From Methyloversatilis sp. (GTDB taxonomy: Bacteria; Pseudomonadota; Gammaproteobacteria; Burkholderiales; Rhodocyclaceae): 64,000 nt of DNA. The notes beneath the pieces were generated by a model that was not told where the DNA came from, ran no database searches, and saw only the letters and a program-made list of their open reading frames with translations. The position numbers and the translations under genes are program-made. Positions 40,042 through 50,290 of the stretch are shown piece by piece (positions within the stretch are counted from its first letter, which is position 1; every line of letters begins with the position of its first letter). The stretch is taken from NCBI RefSeq assembly GCF_030698125.1, contig NZ_JAUYNV010000017.1:62001-126000 (forward strand), given 5' to 3'.

Positions 40042-42629
40042 TAGGAGTCCGCGGGCGCCATCACCGCATCGCGCGCGTCGAGCAGCGCTTCGGACAACCG
40101 GGCGAGATGGACATCCACCCGCTCATGCTGTCCTGCCAGCGCCGGTACATCGCCCAAGCGGGCGCTGTCCTCGAGCTTTACTACGGCGGCTTCGGCGCGC
40201 GCGGCGCCGAATACCGACAGGGAGCCCCGAAGGCGGTGACAGATGCGGGCGACGCCGGCACTGTCCTTGAGCTGGATGCACACTTTGAGGCCACTGCGCA
40301 GTTGCGGCAGTTCGCCGAGGAACACATCGATCACGCGCAAGACCATCGCGCGGTCACCTTCAAGGGTTTCCAGCGTGTGTGAAATGTCGATCACCGGCGG
40401 TTCGGGCAGCTCCGCATCGAGCACGGCACCGTTGAAATCGGTACTGACCGGCGTACCGTCAGGTTCGCTGCGCGACAGCACGCGCTCCAGCGTCGCCAGA
40501 AGTTCGTCCGCCTTGACCGGCTTGCTGATGTAGTCGTCCATGCCCTCTTCCAGGCACAGTTCGCGGTCACCCTTCATCGCATTGGCGGTCATCGCGATGA
40601 TGGGCATGTGCTGCACATGGTCGGTATCGACCACCCAGGACCGTCGCTGCTCGCGCGCACGGATGGCGCGCGTGGCCTCGATGCCGCCCATGACCGGCAT
40701 CTGCACGTCCATCAGCACCACCTCGAAGTGGTCGCGCTCGAGAAGATCCAGCGCTTCCTGACCATTCGACGCGACCGTTACCACATATCCCGCACGCTCA
40801 AGCGTACGCACGGCCACCAGCTGATTGACCGGATTATCTTCAGCCAGCAGCACACGCCGCTTGCGCGCGTTGCCGATGCCTTCGTGCGCCAGCGAGCGCT
40901 CGATATCGAGATCCCCGATGGCAAAAGCGAAATCATCCATTTCCGGTGCGGCGTCGTCCGGATGGGTGGCCAGTGCCTCGGCCAGCGCGCCGGCCAGCTC
41001 GTTCGCCGAAAACGGCTTGTGCAGACGCCCGCGCACTCCCAGCGAGCGGGCGTGTGCGTTATCGGCCGCCTGATTGGAGCCGCTGAACATCATCACGACG
41101 CGATTGAGCCGGTTCGGCCCCTCGCAGAAGGCGGAAATGAAATCAAAGGCGTCGGCATCCGGCAATGTGCGGTCAACCAGCAGGATGTCGAACGGGCGCC
41201 CTGATTCATGTGCCTGCTTGAGTGCCTGGCGCGCTGTCTGCACCGAACTGACCGCCAGCGCCGAAGCGCCCATGTCGCCCAGCATGGCCGCCACCACACT
41301 GCGGGACGGCAGGTGGTCTTCGATCAGCAGCACGTGGCGCCCGGCAAAGCGACGGAAGTGCGCTGGCAGCGTGGCCTGTTCGATCACCGTGCCGCGCAGC
41401 GTGAAATGAAAGGTCGAGCCCTGCCCGGGCACGCTGTCCAGCCACAGACGGCCACCCATCAGGGACACGAGCCGGTTGCAGATGGCCAGTCCGAGGCCGG
41501 TGCCACCGAAGCGCCGCGTGGTTGAGGTGTCGGCCTGCGCGAACGCTTCGAACACGACGGCCTGCTTCGCAGTGTCGATGCCGATCCCGGTGTCGCGCAC
41601 CCAGACATGCAGTTCGACCTCGCTGCCGCTCCCGACCGGCGTGCCTGTTGTCTCGCAGCCGATTTCAATTTCACCGCGCGCCGTGAATTTGACGGCATTG
41701 CCGATCAGATTGACCAGAATCTGCCGCAGGCGCCCGGGGTCGCCCAGCATGCGCACCGGCAGATCGGGTGACAGGCGACAGTACAGCTCCAGCCCCTTGT
41801 GTTGCGCCGCGATGGCCAGCCCGCGCGCGGCATCTCCGACCACGTCCCCGACCGAATGCTCGACCTGTTCGATTGCGAGTTTGCCGGCTTCGATCTTCGA
41901 AAAGTCGAGGATGTCGTTGATGATGACCAGCAGCGCATCGGCCGACGTCTTGATGGCACGCACGTATTCGGCCTGTTCGCTGTCGAGCGCGGTGTCCAGC
42001 ATCAGTTCCGACATGCCCATGATGCCGTTCATCGGGGTGCGGATTTCGTGGCTCATGTTGGCCAGGAAGTCACTTTTGGCCCGGCTGGCCGCCTCCGCCT
42101 TTTCCTTGGCCAGCAGCAGTTCTATTTCGGCCTGCCGTCGCGCATCAAGCTGGCCAAGATAGCCCGATACCCGGGTGACGCGGCCGCGTTCGTCGCGCTC
42201 GGTTGCACCGGCTTCCAGCCTGACCCAGACCGTACGGCCGTCGGCATGGCGGACGCGGCAATCCAGCGAGGCGTCGTCCGCCATGCTGGCCAGCCTGTCT
42301 TCAAGCCACTGGTCGAAGGCGGTCGTTTCGTCGGCATGCACGATGTCGCGCCATACCGCAAGCGAGTCCGGCAGATCGGTCGGGCCGTAACCCAGTGCTG
42401 CCTTGAATTCAGCCGACACCTCGAAGCGCGAACTCGAAGGCGCCCACTGCCAGCGATGGCGCGATGCATCGGTCGTGTCGCCCGCGTCGAGCAACTGGTC
42501 GATGCGCTGCAGCGACTCGGCCAGCGCCGCCGCGGATGGCCCGCCGGCAAGCCATCGTGCGATTTCGGCTTCATCGATGGATAGCAGGCCAAGGTGCTGC
42601 AGCAACAGGGAGGACAGCGCTGGATGCAT
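40041..42629 (-). CDS. Hybrid sensor histidine kinase with two receiver domains and Hpt
   Basis: 862 residues, no membrane helix, so cytoplasmic. Order: N-terminal region; PAS (about 60-170, ending FLGQLDARRQAEIELLLAKE); HisKA with FLANMSHEIRTPMNGIMGMS (His about 196); HATPase (LRQILVNLIGNAVKFTARGE, GTGLGLAICNRLVSLMGGRL); first REC (LLIEDHLPSRSVVAAMLGDM, acceptor in LLVDRTLP); second REC (LLAEDNPVNQLVAVRTLERA, acceptor in VVLMDVQMP); Hpt with ARICHRLRGSLSVFGAARAE. BarA/ArcB-like layout. No response regulator adjoins it. Its stop shares the CTAG at the IS boundary. Role unknown; there is no direct evidence that it regulates photosynthesis. Confidence 0.92.
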   Translation of the reverse strand: MHPALSSLLLQHLGLLSIDEAEIARWLAGGPSAAALAESLQRIDQLLDAGDTTDASRHRWQWAPSSSRFEVSAEFKAALGYGPTDLPDSLAVWRDIVHADETTAFDQWLEDRLASMADDASLDCRVRHADGRTVWVRLEAGATERDERGRVTRVSGYLGQLDARRQAEIELLLAKEKAEAASRAKSDFLANMSHEIRTPMNGIMGMSELMLDTALDSEQAEYVRAIKTSADALLVIINDILDFSKIEAGKLAIEQVEHSVGDVVGDAARGLAIAAQHKGLELYCRLSPDLPVRMLGDPGRLRQILVNLIGNAVKFTARGEIEIGCETTGTPVGSGSEVELHVWVRDTGIGIDTAKQAVVFEAFAQADTSTTRRFGGTGLGLAICNRLVSLMGGRLWLDSVPGQGSTFHFTLRGTVIEQATLPAHFRRFAGRHVLLIEDHLPSRSVVAAMLGDMGASALAVSSVQTARQALKQAHESGRPFDILLVDRTLPDADAFDFISAFCEGPNRLNRVVMMFSGSNQAADNAHARSLGVRGRLHKPFSANELAGALAEALATHPDDAAPEMDDFAFAIGDLDIERSLAHEGIGNARKRRVLLAEDNPVNQLVAVRTLERAGYVVTVASNGQEALDLLERDHFEVVLMDVQMPVMGGIEATRAIRAREQRRSWVVDTDHVQHMPIIAMTANAMKGDRELCLEEGMDDYISKPVKADELLATLERVLSRSEPDGTPVSTDFNGAVLDAELPEPPVIDISHTLETLEGDRAMVLRVIDVFLGELPQLRSGLKVCIQLKDSAGVARICHRLRGSLSVFGAARAEAAVVKLEDSARLGDVPALAGQHERVDVHLARLSEALLDARDAVMAPADS

Positions 42630-42719
42630 GGAAATCCGGGACAGGTAAGACCTGTTGAATTAACGACCGTACAACGGCGGGCTGAAGAACCGGAGCGCGC
42701 GCGGCCCTGTACCCACCAC

Positions 42720-43535
<816 letters not shown>

Positions 43536-43572
43536 TCAGACGTGAAATGTGCCGCGATGACCCTGCGTCGCG

Positions 43573-44019
43573 TCACTTCGGCGCGACAACCTCGCCCAGA
43601 TCTATCGTGCGGGTACGCGGCGCTTCGGGCTGGTTCAACTCGGCTTCTTCCGCCCCCACCACATCGCCACCGAGGCTGACCAGCTTGTCATCCTCGAAAT
43701 AGACAATGAGGCGGCGCTGCTGGGTATCTTGCGGCTTGTTGCCCGGCTTGAAGTAGTACAGGTAGTCCCAGCGGTCGGGATGGAATACGTCGGCCAGCAT
43801 CGGCGAGCCGAGCACGAAACGCACCTGGTCGCGCGACATGCCCGGCTTGAGCTGGAAAGCCATTTCCTGCGTCACCAGGTTGCCCTGGCGGATATCGATG
43901 CGGAACGGGTTCAGACGATTGGTCACGTCGAGCGCCGAAGGCACATTGGAGCATCCCGCGAGCACCGGAATCAGGGCGGCAAGGGCGTAGCGTACAACTA
44001 CCACGGGGGCGAAGGACAT
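43573..44019 (-). CDS. bamE: Outer membrane protein assembly factor BamE (SmpA/OmlA)
   Basis: 148 residues. Lipoprotein signal with lipobox VLAGC (Cys about residue 23). The SmpA/OmlA domain: [51 protein letters not shown]. It is a small lipoprotein of the BAM complex. Divergent from fur, with the usual betaproteobacterial bamE/fur arrangement. Confidence 0.95.
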   Translation of the reverse strand: MSFAPVVVVRYALAALIPVLAGCSNVPSALDVTNRLNPFRIDIRQGNLVTQEMAFQLKPGMSRDQVRFVLGSPMLADVFHPDRWDYLYYFKPGNKPQDTQQRRLIVYFEDDKLVSLGGDVVGAEEAELNQPEAPRTRTIDLGEVVAPK

Positions 44020-44134
44020 CGCTGGACGGGACTCGGTTAGGGCTTCGGGCAGATCCGCCCGCTCGCGGCACGACGCGGGACGGGAGACGAAAGTCTATAT
44101 TATAGCGACCTTGATACTGCCGTCAGCCTTGCCC

Positions 44135-44599
44135 ATGAGCGCGAACTCGCACAACCTGAAGAATATCGGCCTGAAAGCCACGCTGCCGCGATTGAAAATC
44201 CTTGAGCTGTTCCAGCGCACGGATGTGCGCCACATGAGCGCGGAAGACGTCTACAAGGCGCTGCTGCAGGAAGACATGGACATCGGTCTGGCCACTGTCT
44301 ATCGGGTGCTCACCCAGTTCGAGCACGCCGGTCTGCTGGAACGCCATTTCTTCGAATCCGGCAAGGCGATGTTCGAACTGAACGAAGGGCATCACCACGA
44401 TCACCTCGTCTGCATCCAGTGCGGCAAGGTGGAAGAGTTCTACGACGCGGAAATCGAGCGCCGCCAGATCAAGGTTGCCAAGGACCACGGCTTCGCGATG
44501 CATGACCACGCACTGACGATTTTCGCCAATTGCACGACCGAAGCCTGCCCGAACAAGAAGAAGCCACAGCGCGATCCGGGCGGATCCGAACCGGGTTGA
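44135..44599 (+). CDS. fur: Ferric uptake regulator
   Basis: 154 residues. Winged helix: [20 protein letters not shown] and [20 protein letters not shown]. Metal sites: [20 protein letters not shown] (His cluster and CxxC) and the second Cys pair in [12 protein letters not shown]. Start ATG 44135; an earlier TTG (44111) is unlikely. A TATATTATA stretch about 35-45 bp upstream is a probable -10 region. Ends 1 bp before the convergent recN stop. Confidence 0.96.
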   Translation: MSANSHNLKNIGLKATLPRLKILELFQRTDVRHMSAEDVYKALLQEDMDIGLATVYRVLTQFEHAGLLERHFFESGKAMFELNEGHHHDHLVCIQCGKVEEFYDAEIERRQIKVAKDHGFAMHDHALTIFANCTTEACPNKKKPQRDPGGSEPG

Positions 44600-46267
44600 T
44601 CAGCTCGCCGGGCGCTCGCCCAGCATTTCCTTCGCGTGCGCGCGCGTCGTATCGGTGATGACTTCACCGCCAAGCATGCGTGCGATTTCCTCGATCCGCG
44701 CTGCCGCGTCGAGCGCGCTCACCGCACTGACCGTCTGACCGGCGTCGCTGCGCTTGGCGATTGACCATTGCCAGTCGGCGCGCGCCGCAACCTGGGGCAA
44801 GTGGGTGACGCACAGCACCTGACGCGCCTTGCCCAGCCGCGCCAGCTGGCGCCCCACCACCTCGGCCACCCGGCCGCCGATGCCGACGTCGACTTCGTCG
44901 AACACCAGCGTCGGCGTTCCGCTGCGTGCGCTGGCGATCACCTGTATCGCCAGTCCGATGCGTGACAATTCGCCACCCGACGCGACTTTTGCCAGCGGTG
45001 CCAGCGGCTGCCCCGGATTGGCAGAAACGCGGAATTCGATCTCTTCCAGTCCGGTGGCGGACGGTTCTGCGAGTGGCTGGAGCGCAACTTCGAAGCGACC
45101 TCCCTGCATCGCCAGTTCGGCCATGGCCGCGGTCACCTCGGCCGACAGGCGCTCAGCCACCGGCTTGCGCGCACCGGACAGATGCGTCGCGGCCTGCAGG
45201 CAGGCGGTGCGCGCTGCATCGCGCGCCTGCTCGAGCCGGGCCGGATCCGCGTCGGCGGCCAGCCGGTCGAGCTGCAGCTGGCTGTCGGCCAGAAGCGCCG
45301 GCAGTTCGTCCGGCTCGCAGCGGTACTTGCGGGAGGCGCCGAGCACGGCAGCGATGCGATCATCGGCACGTGCCAGTGCCGCTGGATCCGCATCGAGTCG
45401 ATGTACGTAGGCGCGCAGCGCGCGCGCGGCTTCGCCGACCTGGGCCGACGCCGAATCAATCAGGCTGCAGCATTCGCCCAGCGCCGCATCGAACCCCTGC
45501 AAGCGGCCGAGCACGGCAGCGATGTGGGCGAGCTGCGCATCCAGCGCGACCTCACCGTCCTCCAGCGACGCGAGCGCCTCGGCACTGCCTTCGAGCAGTT
45601 GCGTGACATGCGCCAGCCGACTGTGTTCCTGCTGCAGCGCCGCCCAGGCGGCGGGTTCGAACGCCAGTGCGGTGAGCTCCTCGACCAGCCACTGCACGCG
45701 TTCGCGCTCACGCAGGGCGGCATCACTGTCCTGCACGGCACGCAGCAGCGCCTGTTCGCGCGCCTGCCATTCCCGATAAAGCTTCGTGACCTCCGTGACC
45801 TCAGCCTGCAGGCCGGCATGCTGGTCGAACAGCTCGCGCTGCGCCGATTCGCGCATCAGGGCCTGATGTGCATGCTGGCCATGGATGTCGACCAGCAAGC
45901 CGCCGAGTTCGCGCAGTTGTGCGATGCCGGCCGGCGCGCCGCCTATCCATGCACGCGATCGGCTGCCGCTGTCGATCACCCGTCGCACGATGACCCGGTC
46001 GCCGTCGCATTCGAAATCCTGCGCAACCAGCCAGTCGCGCGCGGGACTGTCCGGTGCGAGCACGAATTCGGCCGACAGCTCCGCGCGCTCCCGTCCGAGC
46101 CGTACGACCGATGCGTCGGCGCGCGCGCCAAGCAGCAGGCCGAGCGCATCGACGAGGATGGACTTGCCGGCCCCGGTTTCACCGGTCAGCGCACCGAAGC
46201 CGGCCGAAAAGTCGAGTTCGAGCTGGTCAACAAGGATGAAATCGCGGATGAAAAGGCGTTCGAGCAT
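44600..46267 (-). CDS. recN: DNA repair ATPase RecN
   Basis: 555 residues, SMC-like. Walker A in ALTGETGAGKSILVDALGLL (about 28-47), the GGLLVDIHGQHAHQALMRES segment, long coiled-coil arms (about 150-350), then the ABC signature region VASGGELSRIGLAIQVIA and Walker B PTLVFDEVDVGIGGRVAEVV. It acts in double-strand-break repair. Located 54 bp downstream of nadK. Confidence 0.97.
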   Translation of the reverse strand: MLERLFIRDFILVDQLELDFSAGFGALTGETGAGKSILVDALGLLLGARADASVVRLGRERAELSAEFVLAPDSPARDWLVAQDFECDGDRVIVRRVIDSGSRSRAWIGGAPAGIAQLRELGGLLVDIHGQHAHQALMRESAQRELFDQHAGLQAEVTEVTKLYREWQAREQALLRAVQDSDAALRERERVQWLVEELTALAFEPAAWAALQQEHSRLAHVTQLLEGSAEALASLEDGEVALDAQLAHIAAVLGRLQGFDAALGECCSLIDSASAQVGEAARALRAYVHRLDADPAALARADDRIAAVLGASRKYRCEPDELPALLADSQLQLDRLAADADPARLEQARDAARTACLQAATHLSGARKPVAERLSAEVTAAMAELAMQGGRFEVALQPLAEPSATGLEEIEFRVSANPGQPLAPLAKVASGGELSRIGLAIQVIASARSGTPTLVFDEVDVGIGGRVAEVVGRQLARLGKARQVLCVTHLPQVAARADWQWSIAKRSDAGQTVSAVSALDAAARIEEIARMLGGEVITDTTRAHAKEMLGERPAS

Positions 46268-46321
46268 GCAGCGCGGTGAGGATTCGGATCGATGATGTAA
46301 ATTGGGCGGAACGGGAAAAGC

Positions 46322-47212
46322 TCAGGCCTCTTTTGGCGCTTCGCTCCAGCGGAGCTTCTCGCGCAACATGGCAAAGTAGCTGTAGCCCGGAGGATGCATC
46401 AGGGTCACGCAATACGGCGATCGCTCGATGCGCAGGCAGTCGCCACCCTGCAGATTGAAATGTTCCTGGCCGTCAAAATGGGCGCGCGCGTCATGCCGCA
46501 GAAACAGCCGGACATCGAGTACCGAACTGTCGCTCAACGCAATCGGCCGCGACGACAACGCATGCGGACACAGCGGAACGATGAGCATGCTTCCGAGCGA
46601 CGGATGCACGATGGGACCGTTGGCCGACAACGAGTACGCAGTCGAGCCGGTCGGCGTGGAAATGATCAGCCCGTCGGAGCGCTGGCTGTATACGAATTCG
46701 TCGTCCACCCGGACTTCGAATTCGATCATGCGGCCGAGGTCGCCCTTGGACAGCACGACATCATTCAGCGCCAGCGCCGAAAACATCGACTCACCGTCAC
46801 GCAATACGCCCGCCTGCAGCAGCGCTCGGCGCTCACGGGTGAATTGCCCGGCCATCAGGGCTTCCATCGCCGACAGCATGTTGGAACGGGCGACGTCGGT
46901 CAGAAAACCCAGCCGCCCCTGATTGACGCCGACCAGCGGCACATCGTGCGGCGCCATCTTGCGGGCCGCGCTGATCAACGAACCATCGCCACCAATGACC
47001 ACCGCCAGCGCGGCGCGACGGCCGATCCCGTCGAACGCAGCCGGCTCGAAATCATTGCCGGACAAGGCGTCTGCCGAATCCTGCTCGATCAGCACCTCGC
47101 GGCCGGAATCGCGCAGCCAGTGCGCGAGCGTGCGCATCGATTCGCCCACTTCCGCGCTCTGGTACTTGCCAATCAGGGCGACGCAGCCGAACGACGGTGG
47201 GGTTTTATCCAT
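46322..47212 (-). CDS. nadK: NAD kinase
   Basis: 296 residues. The nucleotide motif GGDGS in LAVVIGGDGSLISAARKMAP, then GVNQGRLGFLTDV and the conserved SDGLIISTPTGSTAYSLSAN with GPIVHP. It phosphorylates NAD+ to NADP+. Start ATG 47212; the open frame continues six codons further. Divergent from hrcA with a 144-bp gap, the standard arrangement in this lineage. Confidence 0.97.
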   Translation of the reverse strand: MDKTPPSFGCVALIGKYQSAEVGESMRTLAHWLRDSGREVLIEQDSADALSGNDFEPAAFDGIGRRAALAVVIGGDGSLISAARKMAPHDVPLVGVNQGRLGFLTDVARSNMLSAMEALMAGQFTRERRALLQAGVLRDGESMFSALALNDVVLSKGDLGRMIEFEVRVDDEFVYSQRSDGLIISTPTGSTAYSLSANGPIVHPSLGSMLIVPLCPHALSSRPIALSDSSVLDVRLFLRHDARAHFDGQEHFNLQGGDCLRIERSPYCVTLMHPPGYSYFAMLREKLRWSEAPKEA

Positions 47213-47356
47213 CGTCGAATTAAACCACAAAGGCCGCGATCGACCGCGAAGCCGACGAGAGCGGGCCGGCCTGTGTCAATATCCGGGCCTGACACCGTCG
47301 CACCCGCGGCACCGTTCTAGAATCTGAAGCCGGAAGCGCACACAAACCGCGAAGTC

Positions 47357-48376
47357 ATGCTCGAAGACCGCTCCAGACTGCTGCTCAAAACCCTGGTCGA
47401 ACGCTACATCGCCGACGGTCAGCCGGTGGGCTCCCGCACGCTTTCGAAGTATTCGGGACTGGACCTTTCGCCGGCCACGATACGCAACGTGATGTCGGAT
47501 CTCGAAGAACTGGGCTTCATCACCAGCCCGCACACATCGGCCGGGCGCGTTCCGACGCCGCGCGGTTACCGGTTCTTCGTCGACAGCCTGCTGTCGGTGC
47601 AGCCGCTGGAGCCCGGCCAGATCAGCGAATTGAAGGGCGAACTGCGCCCGGCCGACCCGCGCGTGCTGGTCGGTCAGGCCTCGCAACTGCTGTCGCAACT
47701 GACCCATTTCGCCGGCATTGTGGTGGCACCGCGCCGCCAGATGGTGCGCATCCGCCAGATCGAATTCCTCAGCCTGTCCGACAAACGCATCCTGCTCATC
47801 ATCGTGACCGATCAGGGCGAGGTGCAGAACCGCATCCTGCTGACGGAGCGCAATTTCTCGCCGGCGGAACTGGTCAGCGCGGCCAATTTCCTGAACCAGA
47901 ACTACGTCGGTTTCGATTTCGAGGAAATCCGCGGCCGGCTGCAGGCGGAACTGAAAAAGCTGCACGGCGATCTGACGTCGCTGATGGCGGCTGCGCTGCA
48001 GGCCGGCAACGAGGCCTTTTCCGGCGACAAGGGCCAGTACGTCATTTCCGGCGAACGCAATCTGCTGGCGGTCGACGATCTGGCGTCGAACATGTCCCGT
48101 CTGCGCGAGCTTTTTTCGCTGTTCGACCAGCGTACCCAACTGGCCAGCCTGCTTGATCTGTCCCAGCAAGCCGAAGGCGTGCAGCTGTTCATCGGCGGCG
48201 AATCCGGCCTGGCACCACTCGACGAATGCAGCGTGGTCACCGCGCCCTACGAAATACAGGGCCAGGTGGTCGGCAGCGTCGGCGTGATCGGCCCGACCCG
48301 CATGGCGTACGAACGCGTCATTCCGATTGTCGACGTCACCGCCAGGCTGCTTTCGAGCGCGCTCAGCCAGACCTGA
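47357..48376 (+). CDS. hrcA: Heat-inducible transcription repressor HrcA
   Basis: 339 residues. N-terminal winged helix: [20 protein letters not shown] and [20 protein letters not shown]; then the GAF-like domain, with [20 protein letters not shown]. It represses heat-shock genes through CIRCE elements, but no CIRCE (TTAGCACTC-N9-GAGTGCTAA) was found near hrcA, grpE or dnaK in this window. hemH follows 58 bp downstream. Confidence 0.96.
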   Translation: MLEDRSRLLLKTLVERYIADGQPVGSRTLSKYSGLDLSPATIRNVMSDLEELGFITSPHTSAGRVPTPRGYRFFVDSLLSVQPLEPGQISELKGELRPADPRVLVGQASQLLSQLTHFAGIVVAPRRQMVRIRQIEFLSLSDKRILLIIVTDQGEVQNRILLTERNFSPAELVSAANFLNQNYVGFDFEEIRGRLQAELKKLHGDLTSLMAAALQAGNEAFSGDKGQYVISGERNLLAVDDLASNMSRLRELFSLFDQRTQLASLLDLSQQAEGVQLFIGGESGLAPLDECSVVTAPYEIQGQVVGSVGVIGPTRMAYERVIPIVDVTARLLSSALSQT

Positions 48377-48434
48377 CCCGATTCACCCGAACCGGGCGCG
48401 CCATGGATGTGCGCGCCGCAACCCCAACGAGCCC

Positions 48435-49532
48435 ATGTCACGATTCATCGCCGAACCGACCTACACCCACGGCCAGCCCGCGCGCACCGGCGTGTTGCTG
48501 GTAAACCTCGGCACCCCTGACAAGCCGGACGCCCCGTCGCTGCGGCGCTACCTCAAGCAGTTCCTGTCGGACGACCGGGTGGTCGAAATTCCGAAGGCCG
48601 TGTGGTGGTTCATCCTGAACGTCATCATCCTGAATGTGCGGCCGAAACAGTCAGCCGAAAAATACGCCTCGGTATGGACCGACGAAGGTTCGCCGCTGCG
48701 CGTGCACACCGAGCGCCAGGCCAAGCTGCTGCGCGGCTGGATGATTGCCGAAGGCCAGCCCGACATCGACGTGCGTTTTGCCATGCGCTACGGCAGTCCG
48801 GCCATTGGCGACGTACTGCAGCAGATGAAGATGGACGGCTGCACGCGCATCCTGATGCTGCCGATGTATCCGCAGGCGGCATCGAGCACGACCGGTTCGA
48901 TGATCGACGAACTGGCGCAGACCCTGCTGCGCTGGCGCAATCTGCCGGAATTGCGCTATCTGCGAGCCTTCGCGGCCGACGCCGGCTACATTGGTGCTCT
49001 CGCGGCCAGCGTGCGCGAACACTGGGCGAAGAACGGCCGCGCGGACAAGCTCGTCATGTCCTTCCACGGTGTGCCGCACTTCCATCTGGAACAGGGCGAC
49101 CCTTACCACTGCGAATGCCACAAGACCGGACGCTTGCTGGCCGAGGCGCTCGGGCTGGCGAAAGATCAGTATCTGGTCACCTTCCAGTCTCGCTTCGGCA
49201 AGGCGCGCTGGCTCGAGCCCTACACCCAGCCGACGCTTGAAAAGCTTGCCGCGGAAGGCCTGCAGAGCGTGGACGTGATCTGCCCGGGTTTCGTCGCCGA
49301 CTGCCTCGAAACGCTGGAGGAGATCGCGGTGGAAAACCGTGAAGCCTTCATCGGCAAGGGCGGCAAGACCTTCCAGTACATTGCCTGCCTGAACGAGCGT
49401 GCCGACTGGATCGACGCCCTGGGCCGCATCGTGCGACGCGAACTGGGTCACTGGTGGGACGAAGCGAGCCCGGTCGCCGATCAGCTGGCCCTGCAGGTCG
49501 AACGCGCGAAGGCTTTCGGTTCTCCCAGGTAG
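48435..49532 (+). CDS. hemH: Ferrochelatase
   Basis: 365 residues. TGVLLVNLGTPDKPDAPSLR at the N-terminus, then KLVMSFHGVPHFHLEQGDPY with the catalytic His, and DVICPGFVADCLETLEEIAV with the conserved Glu. It inserts Fe2+ into protoporphyrin IX, the branch point competing with Mg-chelatase (BchIDH). Start ATG 48435. A rho-independent terminator follows within 30 bp. Confidence 0.97.
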   Translation: MSRFIAEPTYTHGQPARTGVLLVNLGTPDKPDAPSLRRYLKQFLSDDRVVEIPKAVWWFILNVIILNVRPKQSAEKYASVWTDEGSPLRVHTERQAKLLRGWMIAEGQPDIDVRFAMRYGSPAIGDVLQQMKMDGCTRILMLPMYPQAASSTTGSMIDELAQTLLRWRNLPELRYLRAFAADAGYIGALAASVREHWAKNGRADKLVMSFHGVPHFHLEQGDPYHCECHKTGRLLAEALGLAKDQYLVTFQSRFGKARWLEPYTQPTLEKLAAEGLQSVDVICPGFVADCLETLEEIAVENREAFIGKGGKTFQYIACLNERADWIDALGRIVRRELGHWWDEASPVADQLALQVERAKAFGSPR

Positions 49533-49556
49533 CGGCGCGATGCCCGGCAGGAGACA

Positions 49557-49590
49557 ATGAAAAAGGCGACCCCGGGGTCGCCTTTTTCTT
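49557..49590 (+). terminator. Rho-independent terminator after hemH
   Basis: A perfect 18-bp palindrome GGCGACCCCGGGGTCGCC (49565-49582) is flanked by AAAAA on the left and TTTTTCTT on the right, so it can work in both directions and end both hemH and the convergent AP2-domain gene. Confidence 0.9.
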
Positions 49591-49604
49591 GCCCTGACCG
49601 ACTG

Positions 49605-50138
49605 TCACGCAGCGCGTGCTTCGGCCACCGGCGTTTCATCGTTCTTGGCCCGACGCGGGCGACCGCGGCGCGATGCACCGGGGTCGAACTGGCCGTCGAG
49701 CTTCTTCAGAGCATCCTTGCGCGCCTTCAGTGCCATCTTGAATGCGCCTTCTTCGCCGTACTTGTTGACCGAGAATTTCACCCGCTTGCGCCGGCCCGAC
49801 GGCAGTGGCCATGACGCCACCCAGAACCAGCGCTGTTTCTCTTCCGGCATGTCGCGCGTTTCCGACGCGCAGTAACGGCACACCCCGACGACGCCGGAGC
49901 GGTTGTTCTTCTTGACGATGCTCGAATACTCGCGCAGCGAAAACGGCGGAAACTTTGCAATGATGTCGTCCCGGAACTGCTTGGCGGCGGTGAACGCCTT
50001 CTGCTTGCCGCCGAACACGCCGTCGCTGAAGTGCTTGCGGTGTATCACGCCACGTCGCTGGATGGTCACGAGCCAGCCATGCGTCCGGCTGGCTTCGTTA
50101 TCCACGCGGCTGATGCCATAAACTGAATTGCGGCTCAA
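49605..50138 (-). CDS. Protein with two AP2-like DNA-binding domains
   Basis: 177 residues if it starts at TTG 50138, which has an excellent ribosome site (GGAAGGAG, seven bases upstream); a GTG at 50162 is alternative. Two AP2-like modules: about residues 5-55 (YGISRVDNEASRTHGWLVTI) and about 78-140 (SGVVGVCRYCASETRDMPEE, then RWFWVASWPLPSGRRKRVKF and KYGEEGAFKMALKARKDALK). The C-terminus is basic (RRGRPRRAK). Bacterial AP2 proteins are often linked to mobile elements, but this one is a free-standing gene with host-like composition. Target unknown; DNA binding is inferred. Confidence 0.8.
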   Translation of the reverse strand: MSRNSVYGISRVDNEASRTHGWLVTIQRRGVIHRKHFSDGVFGGKQKAFTAAKQFRDDIIAKFPPFSLREYSSIVKKNNRSGVVGVCRYCASETRDMPEEKQRWFWVASWPLPSGRRKRVKFSVNKYGEEGAFKMALKARKDALKKLDGQFDPGASRRGRPRRAKNDETPVAEARAA

Positions 50139-50290
50139 GGTCGGTCTCCTTCCGATCAGCACCGGGTTGGCCGGGTGCCTGTGAGGAGAGTTTCGGCCTG
50201 CAGGATCAAAACTTTAGCGACCTGAGCGGCTGCGTTTCACGATGAAACAGACAGGTCGTGAAGTGTGTCCGGACCGCCAGGCGGCGTCGT

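Noticed and set aside
47213-47356. CIRCE operator in the nadK-hrcA gap
   Set aside because: No TTAGCACTC/GAGTGCTAA pair; only a short TTCTAGAA palindrome is present.
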